From positions 1-9,237 of the forward strand of contig JAURNZ010000062.1 in assembly GCA_030829925.1 (NCBI GenBank): a DNA stretch of 9,237 nt, given 5' to 3'. Of the stretch, positions 1-6,469 are shown piece after piece. A program made the translations under genes and the position numbers. The DNA is from Gammaproteobacteria bacterium. GTDB taxonomy: Bacteria > Pseudomonadota > Gammaproteobacteria > Comchoanobacterales > Comchoanobacteraceae. Each line of letters opens with the position of its first letter. Within the stretch, counting starts at the first letter, position 1. A model generated the notes under the pieces. That model was given only the letters and a program-made list of their open reading frames with translations. It was not told where the DNA came from and searched no databases.

Positions 1-854
1 AAACCATTGGCAATGGCGTTTGCTAATGCCAAAACAAAGACCATCATCATACCTGGTGTGAATCTATTGTTAACTGAATTATTCGTTGAATCATCAAGGA
101 ATAAAGAATCAACCAAACCTATGTTTTGCTTCATATTGAAATAGCACTCTGCACCAAAAAATGCGATTGCCATAATCACCAACATTTGGTTTAGAAATGA
201 AAGACCACAACTGGCTAGTAAAACTGCGCATCCATTATAAAAAGTAATGGTGAGTGCCAAAGATACAATCAATGCTATTAGCGCTGGGACAAATATTCGA
301 ATTACAAACAACCAAGCAAATCGCATGGTACTTTGGTTGTTTTGATGGTCAAGGCGAGTCAATACTGAATTTCTAAAACTTTCCATCAATGATGGCTGAT
401 CATTTGGATCATTTGATAATAAGTCTTTCGTTAACTCACTTTTATTCAATGTAAAAGTACCTACAAAATAAGCAGTAGACATAATTGCTATTAAAAAAGG
501 TGTAATCCACATGGATAAAATAGGCATTGTGGCACTCAAAGATACATATGCATAAATTGTAAATAACAGCATAAATAACGCACCTAAAAAGGCAATCACA
601 TTAATAAACCATGAAAGTAATGAACGTTGTTCCACTTTTGCTTCTAAAAATTCACCTATGCCCTCAGGGCCGTCTTTGTAATACACAAAAGTATTCAATA
701 CCCAGCCGCCAGAAGCAACTAAAATGGCAGGAACCAATCCAATAAATGGGTATAAAAAGATAAAGCCAATGACAAAGCAATCCAGTCCAATCATAAATGA
801 TGATATGAGTGATGTGGTATAAATCCAAGGATTGTAAGATTGTTCTGAGGCCAT
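1..854 (-). CDS. Polytopic membrane protein of unrecognised family, paralog A (C-terminus beyond window)
   Basis: This open frame starts at an ATG (854-852) and runs through the left edge without a stop, giving 284 complete codons. I do not recognise the family and assign no function. It is strongly hydrophobic, with likely membrane spans near residues 13-35, 37-56, 83-104, 112-134, 181-205, 208-235 and 267-284. It is a clear paralog of the two upstream genes. Shared motifs are GLD at 23-25, LNTFVYYKDGPE at 53-64, TPF at 118-120, LNK at 136-138, FFGAECYFNMKQNI at 232-245 and ANAIAN at 278-283. The loop at 139-180 is hydrophilic. The start matches the N-termini of the paralogs in length, but the Shine-Dalgarno is poor. 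A 70-nt gap holding a possible promoter separates it from the previous gene. It is probably an inner-membrane protein; a transport or sensory role would be a guess. Confidence 0.85.
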   Translation of the reverse strand, partial: MASEQSYNPWIYTTSLISSFMIGLDCFVIGFIFLYPFIGLVPAILVASGGWVLNTFVYYKDGPEGIGEFLEAKVEQRSLLSWFINVIAFLGALFMLLFTIYAYVSLSATMPILSMWITPFLIAIMSTAYFVGTFTLNKSELTKDLLSNDPNDQPSLMESFRNSVLTRLDHQNNQSTMRFAWLFVIRIFVPALIALIVSLALTITFYNGCAVLLASCGLSFLNQMLVIMAIAFFGAECYFNMKQNIGLVDSLFLDDSTNNSVNNRFTPGMMMVFVLALANAIANG

Positions 855-874
855 AATGTTTCTAAATTTTTATT

Positions 875-902
875 ATAATAGCGCTATTCTAGCAAAGATC
901 AA
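875..902 (-). promoter_or_regulatory. Candidate sigma-70-type promoter for paralog A
   Basis: On the minus strand TTGATC (902-897) is followed by a 16-nt spacer and TATTAT (880-875). The start codon lies 20 nt beyond the -10, so the leader would be about a dozen bases. An alternative -10, TATAAT, sits 3 nt further on with a 19-nt spacer. This is a visual consensus match only; such AT-rich DNA throws up chance matches. Confidence 0.35.
877..888. repeat. 12-bp perfect palindrome AATAGCGCTATT over the candidate -10
   Basis: The dodecamer AATAGCGCTATT is its own reverse complement and overlaps four bases of the candidate -10 hexamer of paralog A. Its GCGC core stands out in an otherwise almost GC-free intergenic region. 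A repressor operator is one possibility; no regulator is identified. Confidence 0.4.
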
Positions 903-922
903 ATCAATTAACTAATTGATTT
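901..922. repeat. Inverted repeat with 10-bp perfect arms between paralogs A and B
   Basis: The arms AAATCAATTA (901-910) and TAATTGATTT (913-922) are exact reverse complements around a 2-nt centre (AC). The repeat begins 2 nt past the stop of paralog B and overlaps the candidate -35 of paralog A. It contains no G or C beyond one per arm and is followed by GATCTTT, not a T run, so it is a weak terminator candidate. Its place at a promoter fits an operator equally well. Confidence 0.4.
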
Positions 923-924
923 AA

Positions 925-2241
925 TCAATCAATCCATTGCATTTCTTTTGAATAATTAGGATTATATGGGTAACCATCTAAAGGATCATTGGACGAAGCG
1001 TCTTGAATATTGTCTGCATTAGGTTTGTTAATTAACGTACTTGCTTCCAAATTATCTGAATTTATTGGGATGGGACCTTTATTCAACTCATTATCTGTTG
1101 GAGCGCCTACATGCTTGGGACCGCTACTATGTAATCCTAGTATTAATGCAACTAACAATATTACACAATATGATAATGGATTCATGTAGATTGGAAGAAC
1201 ATAAGGGACCTGCATTAAATTAACGATTAATAATATATCCAAAACTAAAAGTGTCCACCAAGCCAAGCGTCCAGGCTCCTTGCCAAAAAATTTTTCCCAA
1301 CCTGCAAACTCCAGGATACAACGGGCTGACATGGTACAAAATGACTGGATACCACCACAGAAAAACTTTAGCCCGCCCCATAGGGTTAAACCTCTATTTA
1401 AAGGGCCTTCCAAGGCTATAAATGCATTGGCGACTGCATTCGCAAAGATCACAAACACCAAACCAATCATCATGGTCGTTGTTTTAGAAAATAACTTATG
1501 ACATTGTTGCATAAATTTTATGTTCTGATCACAGTTAAAATATAGCTCTCCGATGAAAAATGCCACAGATGATATATAAACCAATGACTGCCAAAAAAGT
1601 TGATACTGCCAATTGGCAAATAACGCCAAAGCACCGATGGTAAAGACATGCGTATAAGCATAAGTAACCACAGTTGCGACAAATAATGGGACAAATACTT
1701 GGGCACAAAAATTCATGATGCCGATATGCCATTCCTTATTACAAAATTCAATAAATTTTCGGGCCCATGAGTTACAAAGTTCCAAAACGCCCAAATTTTC
1801 ACTTAATGATTTCTGACTGTCCCTAACAAGCTTCAACAAACCAATTTTATTCAAGGCAAACGTTGCTATGAAGTAAGCAGCAGCCATAACCACCACAATG
1901 AATGGTGAGAACCAAAAAGATACAAAACCAGACGCTAAAGCCAAGTCTTTATATGCAGACAAAGTAAAGAAAAATATCAAAAGCCCACCGAGAATACTGA
2001 TGATGTCAACTAATCTAGACCCACCTTTTGATTCAGGGTCCATAAGATCACGAATGGTTTCCGGTCCGGCTTCATGATACACATAAAGATTTAATAAACA
2101 CCCACAAACTGCAATAAACATGCCGCCAACAACCCCAAGGGTTGCATATGTAAATAAGAAAGAAACAATCCCAACGTCAATGCCCACAAAAATTGCAGCA
2201 ATTAAAGAGATTGGATAGTATTGAAATTTTTCTGTTTGCAT
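925..2241 (-). CDS. Polytopic membrane protein of unrecognised family, paralog B (438 aa)
   Basis: This is the complete middle member of the tandem family; I cannot assign a function. Likely membrane spans lie near residues 10-31, 34-54, 78-98, 107-129, 178-200, 214-234, 256-278, 325-345 and 350-371, with a possible further segment near 285-302. A hydrophilic tail rich in Asn, Asp and Ser follows (372-438). Family motifs are GID at 20-22, LNLYVYHEAGPE at 50-61, FWFSPF at 109-114, LNK at 130-132, FFIGELYFNCDQNI at 228-241 and ANAVANAFIALEG at 267-279. The acidic residues in the GELYF and ALEG motifs lie in or beside predicted spans, which often marks functional sites. Only 31 nt separate it from paralog C upstream, with no terminator, so the two are probably co-transcribed. 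A good ribosome site, TGAGGT, supports this ATG. The stop is TGA. Confidence 0.9.
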   Translation of the reverse strand: MQTEKFQYYPISLIAAIFVGIDVGIVSFLFTYATLGVVGGMFIAVCGCLLNLYVYHEAGPETIRDLMDPESKGGSRLVDIISILGGLLIFFFTLSAYKDLALASGFVSFWFSPFIVVVMAAAYFIATFALNKIGLLKLVRDSQKSLSENLGVLELCNSWARKFIEFCNKEWHIGIMNFCAQVFVPLFVATVVTYAYTHVFTIGALALFANWQYQLFWQSLVYISSVAFFIGELYFNCDQNIKFMQQCHKLFSKTTTMMIGLVFVIFANAVANAFIALEGPLNRGLTLWGGLKFFCGGIQSFCTMSARCILEFAGWEKFFGKEPGRLAWWTLLVLDILLIVNLMQVPYVLPIYMNPLSYCVILLVALILGLHSSGPKHVGAPTDNELNKGPIPINSDNLEASTLINKPNADNIQDASSNDPLDGYPYNPNYSKEMQWID

Positions 2242-2247
2242 ATATTT

Positions 2248-2253
2248 ACCTCA
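2248..2253 (-). promoter_or_regulatory. Ribosome binding site of paralog B
   Basis: On the minus strand TGAGGT lies 6 nt before the ATG at 2241 (GAGG itself is 7 nt away). It is the clearest Shine-Dalgarno among the three paralogs and fixes the start of paralog B. Confidence 0.6.
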
Positions 2254-2272
2254 GCATGCATCACTTTATCAC

Positions 2273-3625
2273 TTACTGAGGCATTAGGCCAGTTCCATCA
2301 TCACTTTCATATGATGATATTTGTTCATTAGCTGTTTCAACTTCAAGTTTGCTTCTTAAAGTACCACCACCAAAATTCATACTTCTAGAAGCAAATGGTT
2401 TTTCAGCACTAGCTCTAAAAAATGATGGCTTCAAGCATTCACAACCAATCGTCGCAAGACAAAGAAAACCTAATATAGATGCCAATACAACAAATACAGG
2501 CATGAAACCAACACCTGGCAGACCCATGGCAGCAAATTGTAATTGCACTGAATAAATGGCGATTAAACTCAACAAAATGATGCCCGCATGCTTAAATATG
2601 AGTTCAGCTTGATTATTATTAATTTCCTTAAAACCAGGGTATTGATTGCATTTATTTTTTAATACATAGTAATTTTGCAAACAAGTTGAAATAAACCTTA
2701 CGGCCCCCCATCCCATCAAAAAAAGCACACTGCCCTCTAAGGCTATCAGTCCATTAGCAATTGCATTTGCAGCGATGATTATATTGATGGCGAAATTACT
2801 TAAACCCCAAAAACTTTTGGTTTGATTTAAACGCATGGATCGCATCAACTGTATGTTTTGCTCACATACAAAATATAACTCTCCAACAAAAAATGCAATT
2901 GCACCCGCCCAAATGATTGGTGTTAATAAATAGGCAATGATTGAACCCTGCACCACAGCTAAAGCACCAAGTAGATAAGTCTTTGTAAACGCAAATGTCA
3001 CAATAAAGCCAATGGTACACGGAAACACAATGTCTTGTAACAACCTTGATATTGAAAATAGATTAAAACTAGATTGATCATCAAAGAAAGCAACTTTGAG
3101 ACAAAAACGCTTAAAATGCCCAAACCAAGTAATCAATGTATTGATGAGTGTTTGAAAAAAATCACCCTGCACTTCATTGATAGGATAATCCCTAAGTAAA
3201 TGTAGAAATCCACTTTTATTCATGGTTAAAGTACCCAAGCTATCTGAACATGCCATGACTGTTATTAAAAATGGCGTGCACCAAAATTCAAGCACTGGAT
3301 AAATTATGATCATCTCTGCATAAACATAGTATGTAAAGATAAAGATTAATAATGCACCTAACAAAGAAATCCAATCAAATATTTTTGACCATAGGGATTT
3401 ATTTTTAGATGTCCAAAAGTCTATTAGATTTTCTGGGCCATCTATGTAATACAAATAGGTATTTAACAAGAAACCACAAGATGAAATTAAAATAGCTGGA
3501 ATAACGCCTATTACTCTAAAACTAAATAAGTAGAAAAAAACAAAAATATCTAGCCCAATCAATAAACTAGCAATCAATGATATGATGTGCGGCCAAGGTG
3601 TTTTTTGTTGTTTTTCGTGATGCAT
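2273..3625 (-). CDS. Polytopic membrane protein of unrecognised family, paralog C (450 aa)
   Basis: This is the first and longest complete gene of the tandem family, with no recognised function. I place the start at the ATG 3625-3623, since it puts the GLD motif at residues 24-26, as in the paralogs (23-25 and 20-22). An in-frame GTG at 3640 would add five residues but lacks a Shine-Dalgarno. Spans are likely near residues 13-36, 38-56, 86-105, 112-134, 198-218, 221-255, 272-296, 345-367 and 370-396. A hydrophilic tail of about 50 residues ends it. Shared motifs are LNTYLYYIDGPE at 54-65, FWCTPF at 114-119, MNK at 135-137, FFVGELYFVCEQNI at 245-258 and ANAIANGLIALEG at 286-298. The loop at 140-190 is longer than in its neighbours. 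It follows accC by 57 nt and may have its own promoter. The stop is TAA. Confidence 0.88.
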   Translation of the reverse strand: MHHEKQQKTPWPHIISLIASLLIGLDIFVFFYLFSFRVIGVIPAILISSCGFLLNTYLYYIDGPENLIDFWTSKNKSLWSKIFDWISLLGALLIFIFTYYVYAEMIIIYPVLEFWCTPFLITVMACSDSLGTLTMNKSGFLHLLRDYPINEVQGDFFQTLINTLITWFGHFKRFCLKVAFFDDQSSFNLFSISRLLQDIVFPCTIGFIVTFAFTKTYLLGALAVVQGSIIAYLLTPIIWAGAIAFFVGELYFVCEQNIQLMRSMRLNQTKSFWGLSNFAINIIIAANAIANGLIALEGSVLFLMGWGAVRFISTCLQNYYVLKNKCNQYPGFKEINNNQAELIFKHAGIILLSLIAIYSVQLQFAAMGLPGVGFMPVFVVLASILGFLCLATIGCECLKPSFFRASAEKPFASRSMNFGGGTLRSKLEVETANEQISSYESDDGTGLMPQ

Positions 3626-3639
3626 AAGAGACTTATGCA
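3621..3639. repeat. 8-bp inverted repeat overlapping the start codon of paralog C
   Basis: The arms TGCATAAG (3621-3628) and CTTATGCA (3632-3639) are perfect reverse complements around a 3-nt loop. The repeat covers the candidate -10 and the preferred ATG. In a read-through transcript from accC it could fold and hide the start codon; as DNA it could be an operator. Confidence 0.5.
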
Positions 3640-3660
3640 CTAAATCTAATTAGATGTCAA
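3632..3660 (-). promoter_or_regulatory. Candidate promoter for paralogs C and B, possibly giving a leaderless transcript
   Basis: On the minus strand a consensus -35, TTGACA (3660-3655), is followed by 17 nt and CATAAG (3637-3632), which matches four of six -10 positions. Initiation about 7 nt past the -10 would fall on or next to the ATG at 3625. That would explain why no Shine-Dalgarno is seen. It is a consensus match by eye only. Confidence 0.4.
3644..3655. repeat. 12-bp perfect palindrome ATCTAATTAGAT in the promoter spacer
   Basis: ATCTAATTAGAT is its own reverse complement and fills most of the spacer between the candidate -35 and -10 of paralog C. That is a usual place for a repressor operator. 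No regulator gene is present in the window. Confidence 0.35.
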
Positions 3661-3682
3661 TCAATCAATCATAAGTGCATGT

Positions 3683-5017
3683 TTAACAATCAACAAATTC
3701 TTGAAGAAAATGAATTGAAATGTCTTCACTCTGAAACCTTGGGTCATCTAAAATATCACAATGTAAAGAGGTATTTGTAGCAACACCCTCGATAATCATT
3801 TCAGATAAAGCATTTTTTAAACGATGAATGGTATGATGTCGACCATACCCATGAGCAATGACCTTAGCAACCAATGAATCATATTGATGAGGCACACGAT
3901 AACCACTGTATAGATGTGAATCCACACGAATACCTGGCCCAGATGCTGCATGATAGTCAGTAACTAAGCCTGGGGATGGCAACATAGTTTGTGGGTTTTC
4001 AGCATTGATACGACATTCAATGGCATGCCCATTAAAAGTAATGTCTTCTTGTTTAAACGCAAGCTTATCACCTAGTGCCACTTTAATCTGTTGCTCAATC
4101 AAATCAATTCCAGTAATCATTTCAGTAACTGGATGTTCTACTTGAATACGTGTATTCATTTCAATGAAATAAAACTCTTTGCCATCATACAAGAATTCAA
4201 ACGTACCCACGCCCACATAATGAATGCTCTTACAAGCATCGATACATAATTGCATCATATGATTGCGTTGCTTAGCACTGATTCCAAAAGCTGGCGCTTC
4301 TTCAATAATTTTTTGATGTCTTCGTTGAATAGAACAATCTCTTTCGCCTAAACAGACAACATTTCCATGCTGGTCTGCTAATATTTGAAACTCTATATGC
4401 CTAGGTTTATATAAATATCGCTCAATAAAAACACGCTTGTCTTTAAATAAAACACCTGCTTCTTTTTGGACTTCTTCTAAGGCTGTCTTAAGTTCACTTT
4501 CCTCATTAACAACCCGCATACCACGTCCGCCACCACCTGCTGATGCTTTGATTAATATGGGATAGCCGATGTCATCGATAACTGCTTTTGCCTGAGCATA
4601 AGTTAGAATTTCATCTTTAGAACCTGGCACACAAGGTAGCCCTGCTTCTTTCATTGCTTTTTTAGCAAAAATCTTATCACCCATTAGCTTGATTACTTCA
4701 GAAGTTGGACCAATAAGTTTAAAACCACTGTGCTCTAACTGTTTTGCAAATGAGTGATTTTCAGATAAAAAACCATAGCCAGGATGTATAAACTCAGCAC
4801 CTGAAATTTCAGCTGCACTGATGATAGCTGGTATAGAAAGGTAGCTAGATTGTGCATCTGCACTACCGATACAAATCGTTTCGTCTGCTAAACGAAGGTG
4901 TAATAAATCTTTATCTGCTTTTGAATAAACAGCAACAGTATGCAGTCCAAGCACTTTACAGGCTCTTAATACACGTAAAGCAATTTCACCCCTATTAGCA
5001 ATTAAAACACTTGTCAT
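3683..5017 (-). CDS. accC: Acetyl-CoA carboxylase, biotin carboxylase subunit AccC
   Basis: This cytoplasmic enzyme uses ATP to carboxylate the biotin on AccB with bicarbonate, the first half-reaction of malonyl-CoA formation for fatty acid synthesis. The 444 residues match the usual length (about 449 in E. coli). The order is an N-terminal domain beginning IANRGEIALR, an ATP-grasp domain and a C-terminal domain. The glycine-rich loop GGGGRGMR is at 161-168. Residues matching the E. coli ATP, metal and catalytic positions are visible: K115, K157, E274, E286, R290 in MNTRIQVEHPVTE (287-299) and R336 in ECRINAE. Nothing essential is missing. The start lies 2 nt after the accB stop, so translation is probably coupled. 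No terminator is seen after the TAA, so read-through into the downstream membrane protein genes is possible. Confidence 0.98.
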   Translation of the reverse strand: MTSVLIANRGEIALRVLRACKVLGLHTVAVYSKADKDLLHLRLADETICIGSADAQSSYLSIPAIISAAEISGAEFIHPGYGFLSENHSFAKQLEHSGFKLIGPTSEVIKLMGDKIFAKKAMKEAGLPCVPGSKDEILTYAQAKAVIDDIGYPILIKASAGGGGRGMRVVNEESELKTALEEVQKEAGVLFKDKRVFIERYLYKPRHIEFQILADQHGNVVCLGERDCSIQRRHQKIIEEAPAFGISAKQRNHMMQLCIDACKSIHYVGVGTFEFLYDGKEFYFIEMNTRIQVEHPVTEMITGIDLIEQQIKVALGDKLAFKQEDITFNGHAIECRINAENPQTMLPSPGLVTDYHAASGPGIRVDSHLYSGYRVPHQYDSLVAKVIAHGYGRHHTIHRLKNALSEMIIEGVATNTSLHCDILDDPRFQSEDISIHFLQEFVDC

Positions 5018-5019
5018 AA

Positions 5020-5451
5020 CTACTCAATCTCAAAAAGCACTTGATCAAACTCAGCACAGCTACCATCTTGGATGAAACAGTTTTTTATAACACCTGTGCG
5101 ATCTGCCTTAACTTTGTTAAACATTTTCATTGCCTCAATCAAGCATAAAACGTCACCTTTTTTAACAGTCTGGCCTTCTTTTACAAAAGGTGGCTCACCT
5201 GGGGAAGCCGCTAAATATACGCTTCCAACCATTGGTGACTTGACTTGATGATAGTTTGTTTTAGGCACTTCTACTACTGGAGCTTGTTCAACCTCAACAG
5301 GGTTAACGATGTGCGTTTGAACAGCTTGAGTAGTGGCGGGCTGTATCACACAGCGATATGTCCGCTCACCTTCAGTTACTTCAATTTCACTCAACCCACT
5401 TTCTTTTGCAACTGCAATAATCTCTTTTAAATAATCTAAATCGACAGCCAT
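5020..5451 (-). CDS. accB: Acetyl-CoA carboxylase, biotin carboxyl carrier protein AccB (BCCP)
   Basis: This carrier protein holds the biotin that shuttles the carboxyl group between AccC and the carboxyltransferase AccAD. It has 143 residues, slightly shorter than E. coli BCCP (156). An N-terminal AccC-interacting region (about 1-35) leads into a short linker rich in Val, Pro and Gln (36-66) and a C-terminal biotinyl domain (about 67-143). The biotinylation motif EAMKM is at 106-110, with K109 the acceptor. The segment ASPGEPPFV at 82-90 corresponds to the 'thumb' typical of bacterial BCCP, which separates it from lipoyl domains. The gene starts 19 nt after the rpoS stop with a weak Shine-Dalgarno and ends 2 nt before accC. 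No aroQ, the usual upstream neighbour of accB in many gammaproteobacteria, is present. Confidence 0.97.
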   Translation of the reverse strand: MAVDLDYLKEIIAVAKESGLSEIEVTEGERTYRCVIQPATTQAVQTHIVNPVEVEQAPVVEVPKTNYHQVKSPMVGSVYLAASPGEPPFVKEGQTVKKGDVLCLIEAMKMFNKVKADRTGVIKNCFIQDGSCAEFDQVLFEIE

Positions 5452-5470
5452 CTGATAAACCCATCTTTAA

Positions 5471-6352
5471 TTAATCATCTAATTCTTCAGCTGAAATACC
5501 ATCATTTAACATCAATCGCTTCAATTGTGTTAATGCACGCATTTGAATCTGACGAATTCGCTCACGTGTTAGGCCCAATGTTTGACCAACAACCTCTAAT
5601 GTAGCAGCATCTTGACCCAATAGTCCATAGCGTCTTATGATTACATCTTTTTCAAGTTGTGACAACTGTTTCAACCACTTTTCAAGCAGTGTTTTTAAGC
5701 AATCTTCACCAATAAAATCAAGTGGATTAGGTGCATCACCTTCTACAGTATCTACCAATGAATCATCAGAATCATCATATACTTGAAGATCTAGCGAAAT
5801 TGAGTCATTTTTCAAACCAAGTAACCATCTGACTTCTTCAATTGGTTTATCTAAAGACTTGGCAACATCTTCTGGCTCAACTCGACCGCCTTGCTTAGTT
5901 TTTAACTCTTGATACTTACGTAAACAGATATTAAGTTGTTTAATGATATGCACTGGCAAACGAATCGTTCTACTTTGATTCATGATTGCTCGTTCAATGT
6001 ATTGCTTGATCCACCAAGTTGCATATGTTGAAAATCTAAAACCCCTTTCTGGATCAAACTTCTCTAAAGCATGCATTAAACCAATATTACCTTCTTCAAT
6101 TAAGTCTAAGAAAGCTAAACCACGATCAACATATGAGCGAGCAATTTTTACAACTAAACGTAAATTTGCTTCTACCATTTGATTTCTAGATTTTAAATCA
6201 CCCGCCAAAGCTTTTTTTGCAAGTTCGACTTCTTGTTTTGCATTAAGTAGAGAGATATGACCTATTTCTTTCAGATACATATTAGTTGCATCTGCATCAC
6301 TAGATTTAAATTTTGAATTAAGTTTTGATTGATATTCAGTTGTAAGCGCCAT
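5471..6352 (-). CDS. rpoS: RNA polymerase sigma factor RpoS (stationary-phase / general stress sigma)
   Basis: This sigma-70-family factor directs RNA polymerase to stress and stationary-phase promoters. The chosen start (ATG at 6352) gives 293 residues and lies 5 nt after a perfect AAGGAGG. An in-frame ATG at 6397 would add 15 residues but has no Shine-Dalgarno. Region 1.2 (about 21-55) contains [11 protein letters not shown]. Region 2 carries [10 protein letters not shown] and [19 protein letters not shown] (about 83-117), for core binding and -10 recognition. Region 4.2 has the helix-turn-helix [10 protein letters not shown] (261-270). RpoS identity is supported by VHIIKQLN (134-141), with lysine where RpoD has glutamate (VHMIETIN), by the absence of a long region 1.1, and by the nlpD-like gene upstream. 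RpoH is excluded by the region 2 sequence. RpoS factors are usually about 330 residues, so this one is short at its N-terminus. Confidence 0.95.
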   Translation of the reverse strand: MALTTEYQSKLNSKFKSSDADATNMYLKEIGHISLLNAKQEVELAKKALAGDLKSRNQMVEANLRLVVKIARSYVDRGLAFLDLIEEGNIGLMHALEKFDPERGFRFSTYATWWIKQYIERAIMNQSRTIRLPVHIIKQLNICLRKYQELKTKQGGRVEPEDVAKSLDKPIEEVRWLLGLKNDSISLDLQVYDDSDDSLVDTVEGDAPNPLDFIGEDCLKTLLEKWLKQLSQLEKDVIIRRYGLLGQDAATLEVVGQTLGLTRERIRQIQMRALTQLKRLMLNDGISAEELDD

Positions 6353-6357
6353 ACTAT

Positions 6358-6364
6358 CCTCCTT
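6358..6364 (-). promoter_or_regulatory. Perfect Shine-Dalgarno that fixes the rpoS start
   Basis: On the minus strand AAGGAGG sits 5 nt before the ATG at 6352. The ATG-ATG pair at 6397-6392 has only A/T-rich sequence before it. This site therefore argues for the shorter RpoS and places the 15 extra codons in the leader. Confidence 0.85.
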
Positions 6365-6431
6365 GATGACTGTAAAAATTCCATTTGAATTCATCATGAA
6401 CTAAATAAATTAATATTGCAACAATTATTCT

Positions 6432-6469
6432 AAAAAACTATAATAATAAATTATAAGTAGATGTTTTTT
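6432..6469 (-). terminator. Weak AT-only hairpin with T run after the nlpD-like gene (possible attenuator or chance)
   Basis: Just past the nlpD-like stop, an 8/9-nt arm pair (6450-6458 with 6437-6444, one bulged base, 5-nt loop) is followed on the minus strand by a run of T (6437-6432). An outer AAAAAAC / GTTTTTT pair (6469-6463 with 6438-6432) is also possible. A perfect TATAAT (6455-6450) lies inside, without a good -35. The stem is almost all A-T, so termination would be inefficient. It could equally be part of an rpoS promoter. Confidence 0.25.

Noticed and set aside
901..922. Intrinsic terminator after paralog B
   Set aside because: The arms are perfect but almost pure A-T with a 2-nt centre, and no T run follows; an operator or chance palindrome is as likely.
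1041..2555. Several 60-73 codon plus-strand frames, plus two minus-strand out-of-frame ones, within the membrane protein genes
   Set aside because: All sit inside long paralog-supported genes, lack ribosome sites and show no recognisable protein features.
3626..3640. GTG start for paralog C at 3640
   Set aside because: It has no ribosome site, lies inside the candidate promoter, and makes the N-terminus longer than in both paralogs.
3659..3670. CRISPR or longer tandem array from the repeated GATT units
   Set aside because: There are only about three copies of a 4-nt unit, with no spacers, no longer repeat and no cas genes.
5471..6352. RpoD or RpoH instead of RpoS
   Set aside because: It is far too short for RpoD with no region 1.1, the region 2 and 3 sequence follows RpoS, and an nlpD-like gene lies directly upstream.
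6353..6397. Longer RpoS starting at the ATG at 6397
   Set aside because: No Shine-Dalgarno precedes it, whereas a perfect AAGGAGG precedes the ATG at 6352, and the extra 15 residues look unlike an RpoS N-terminus.
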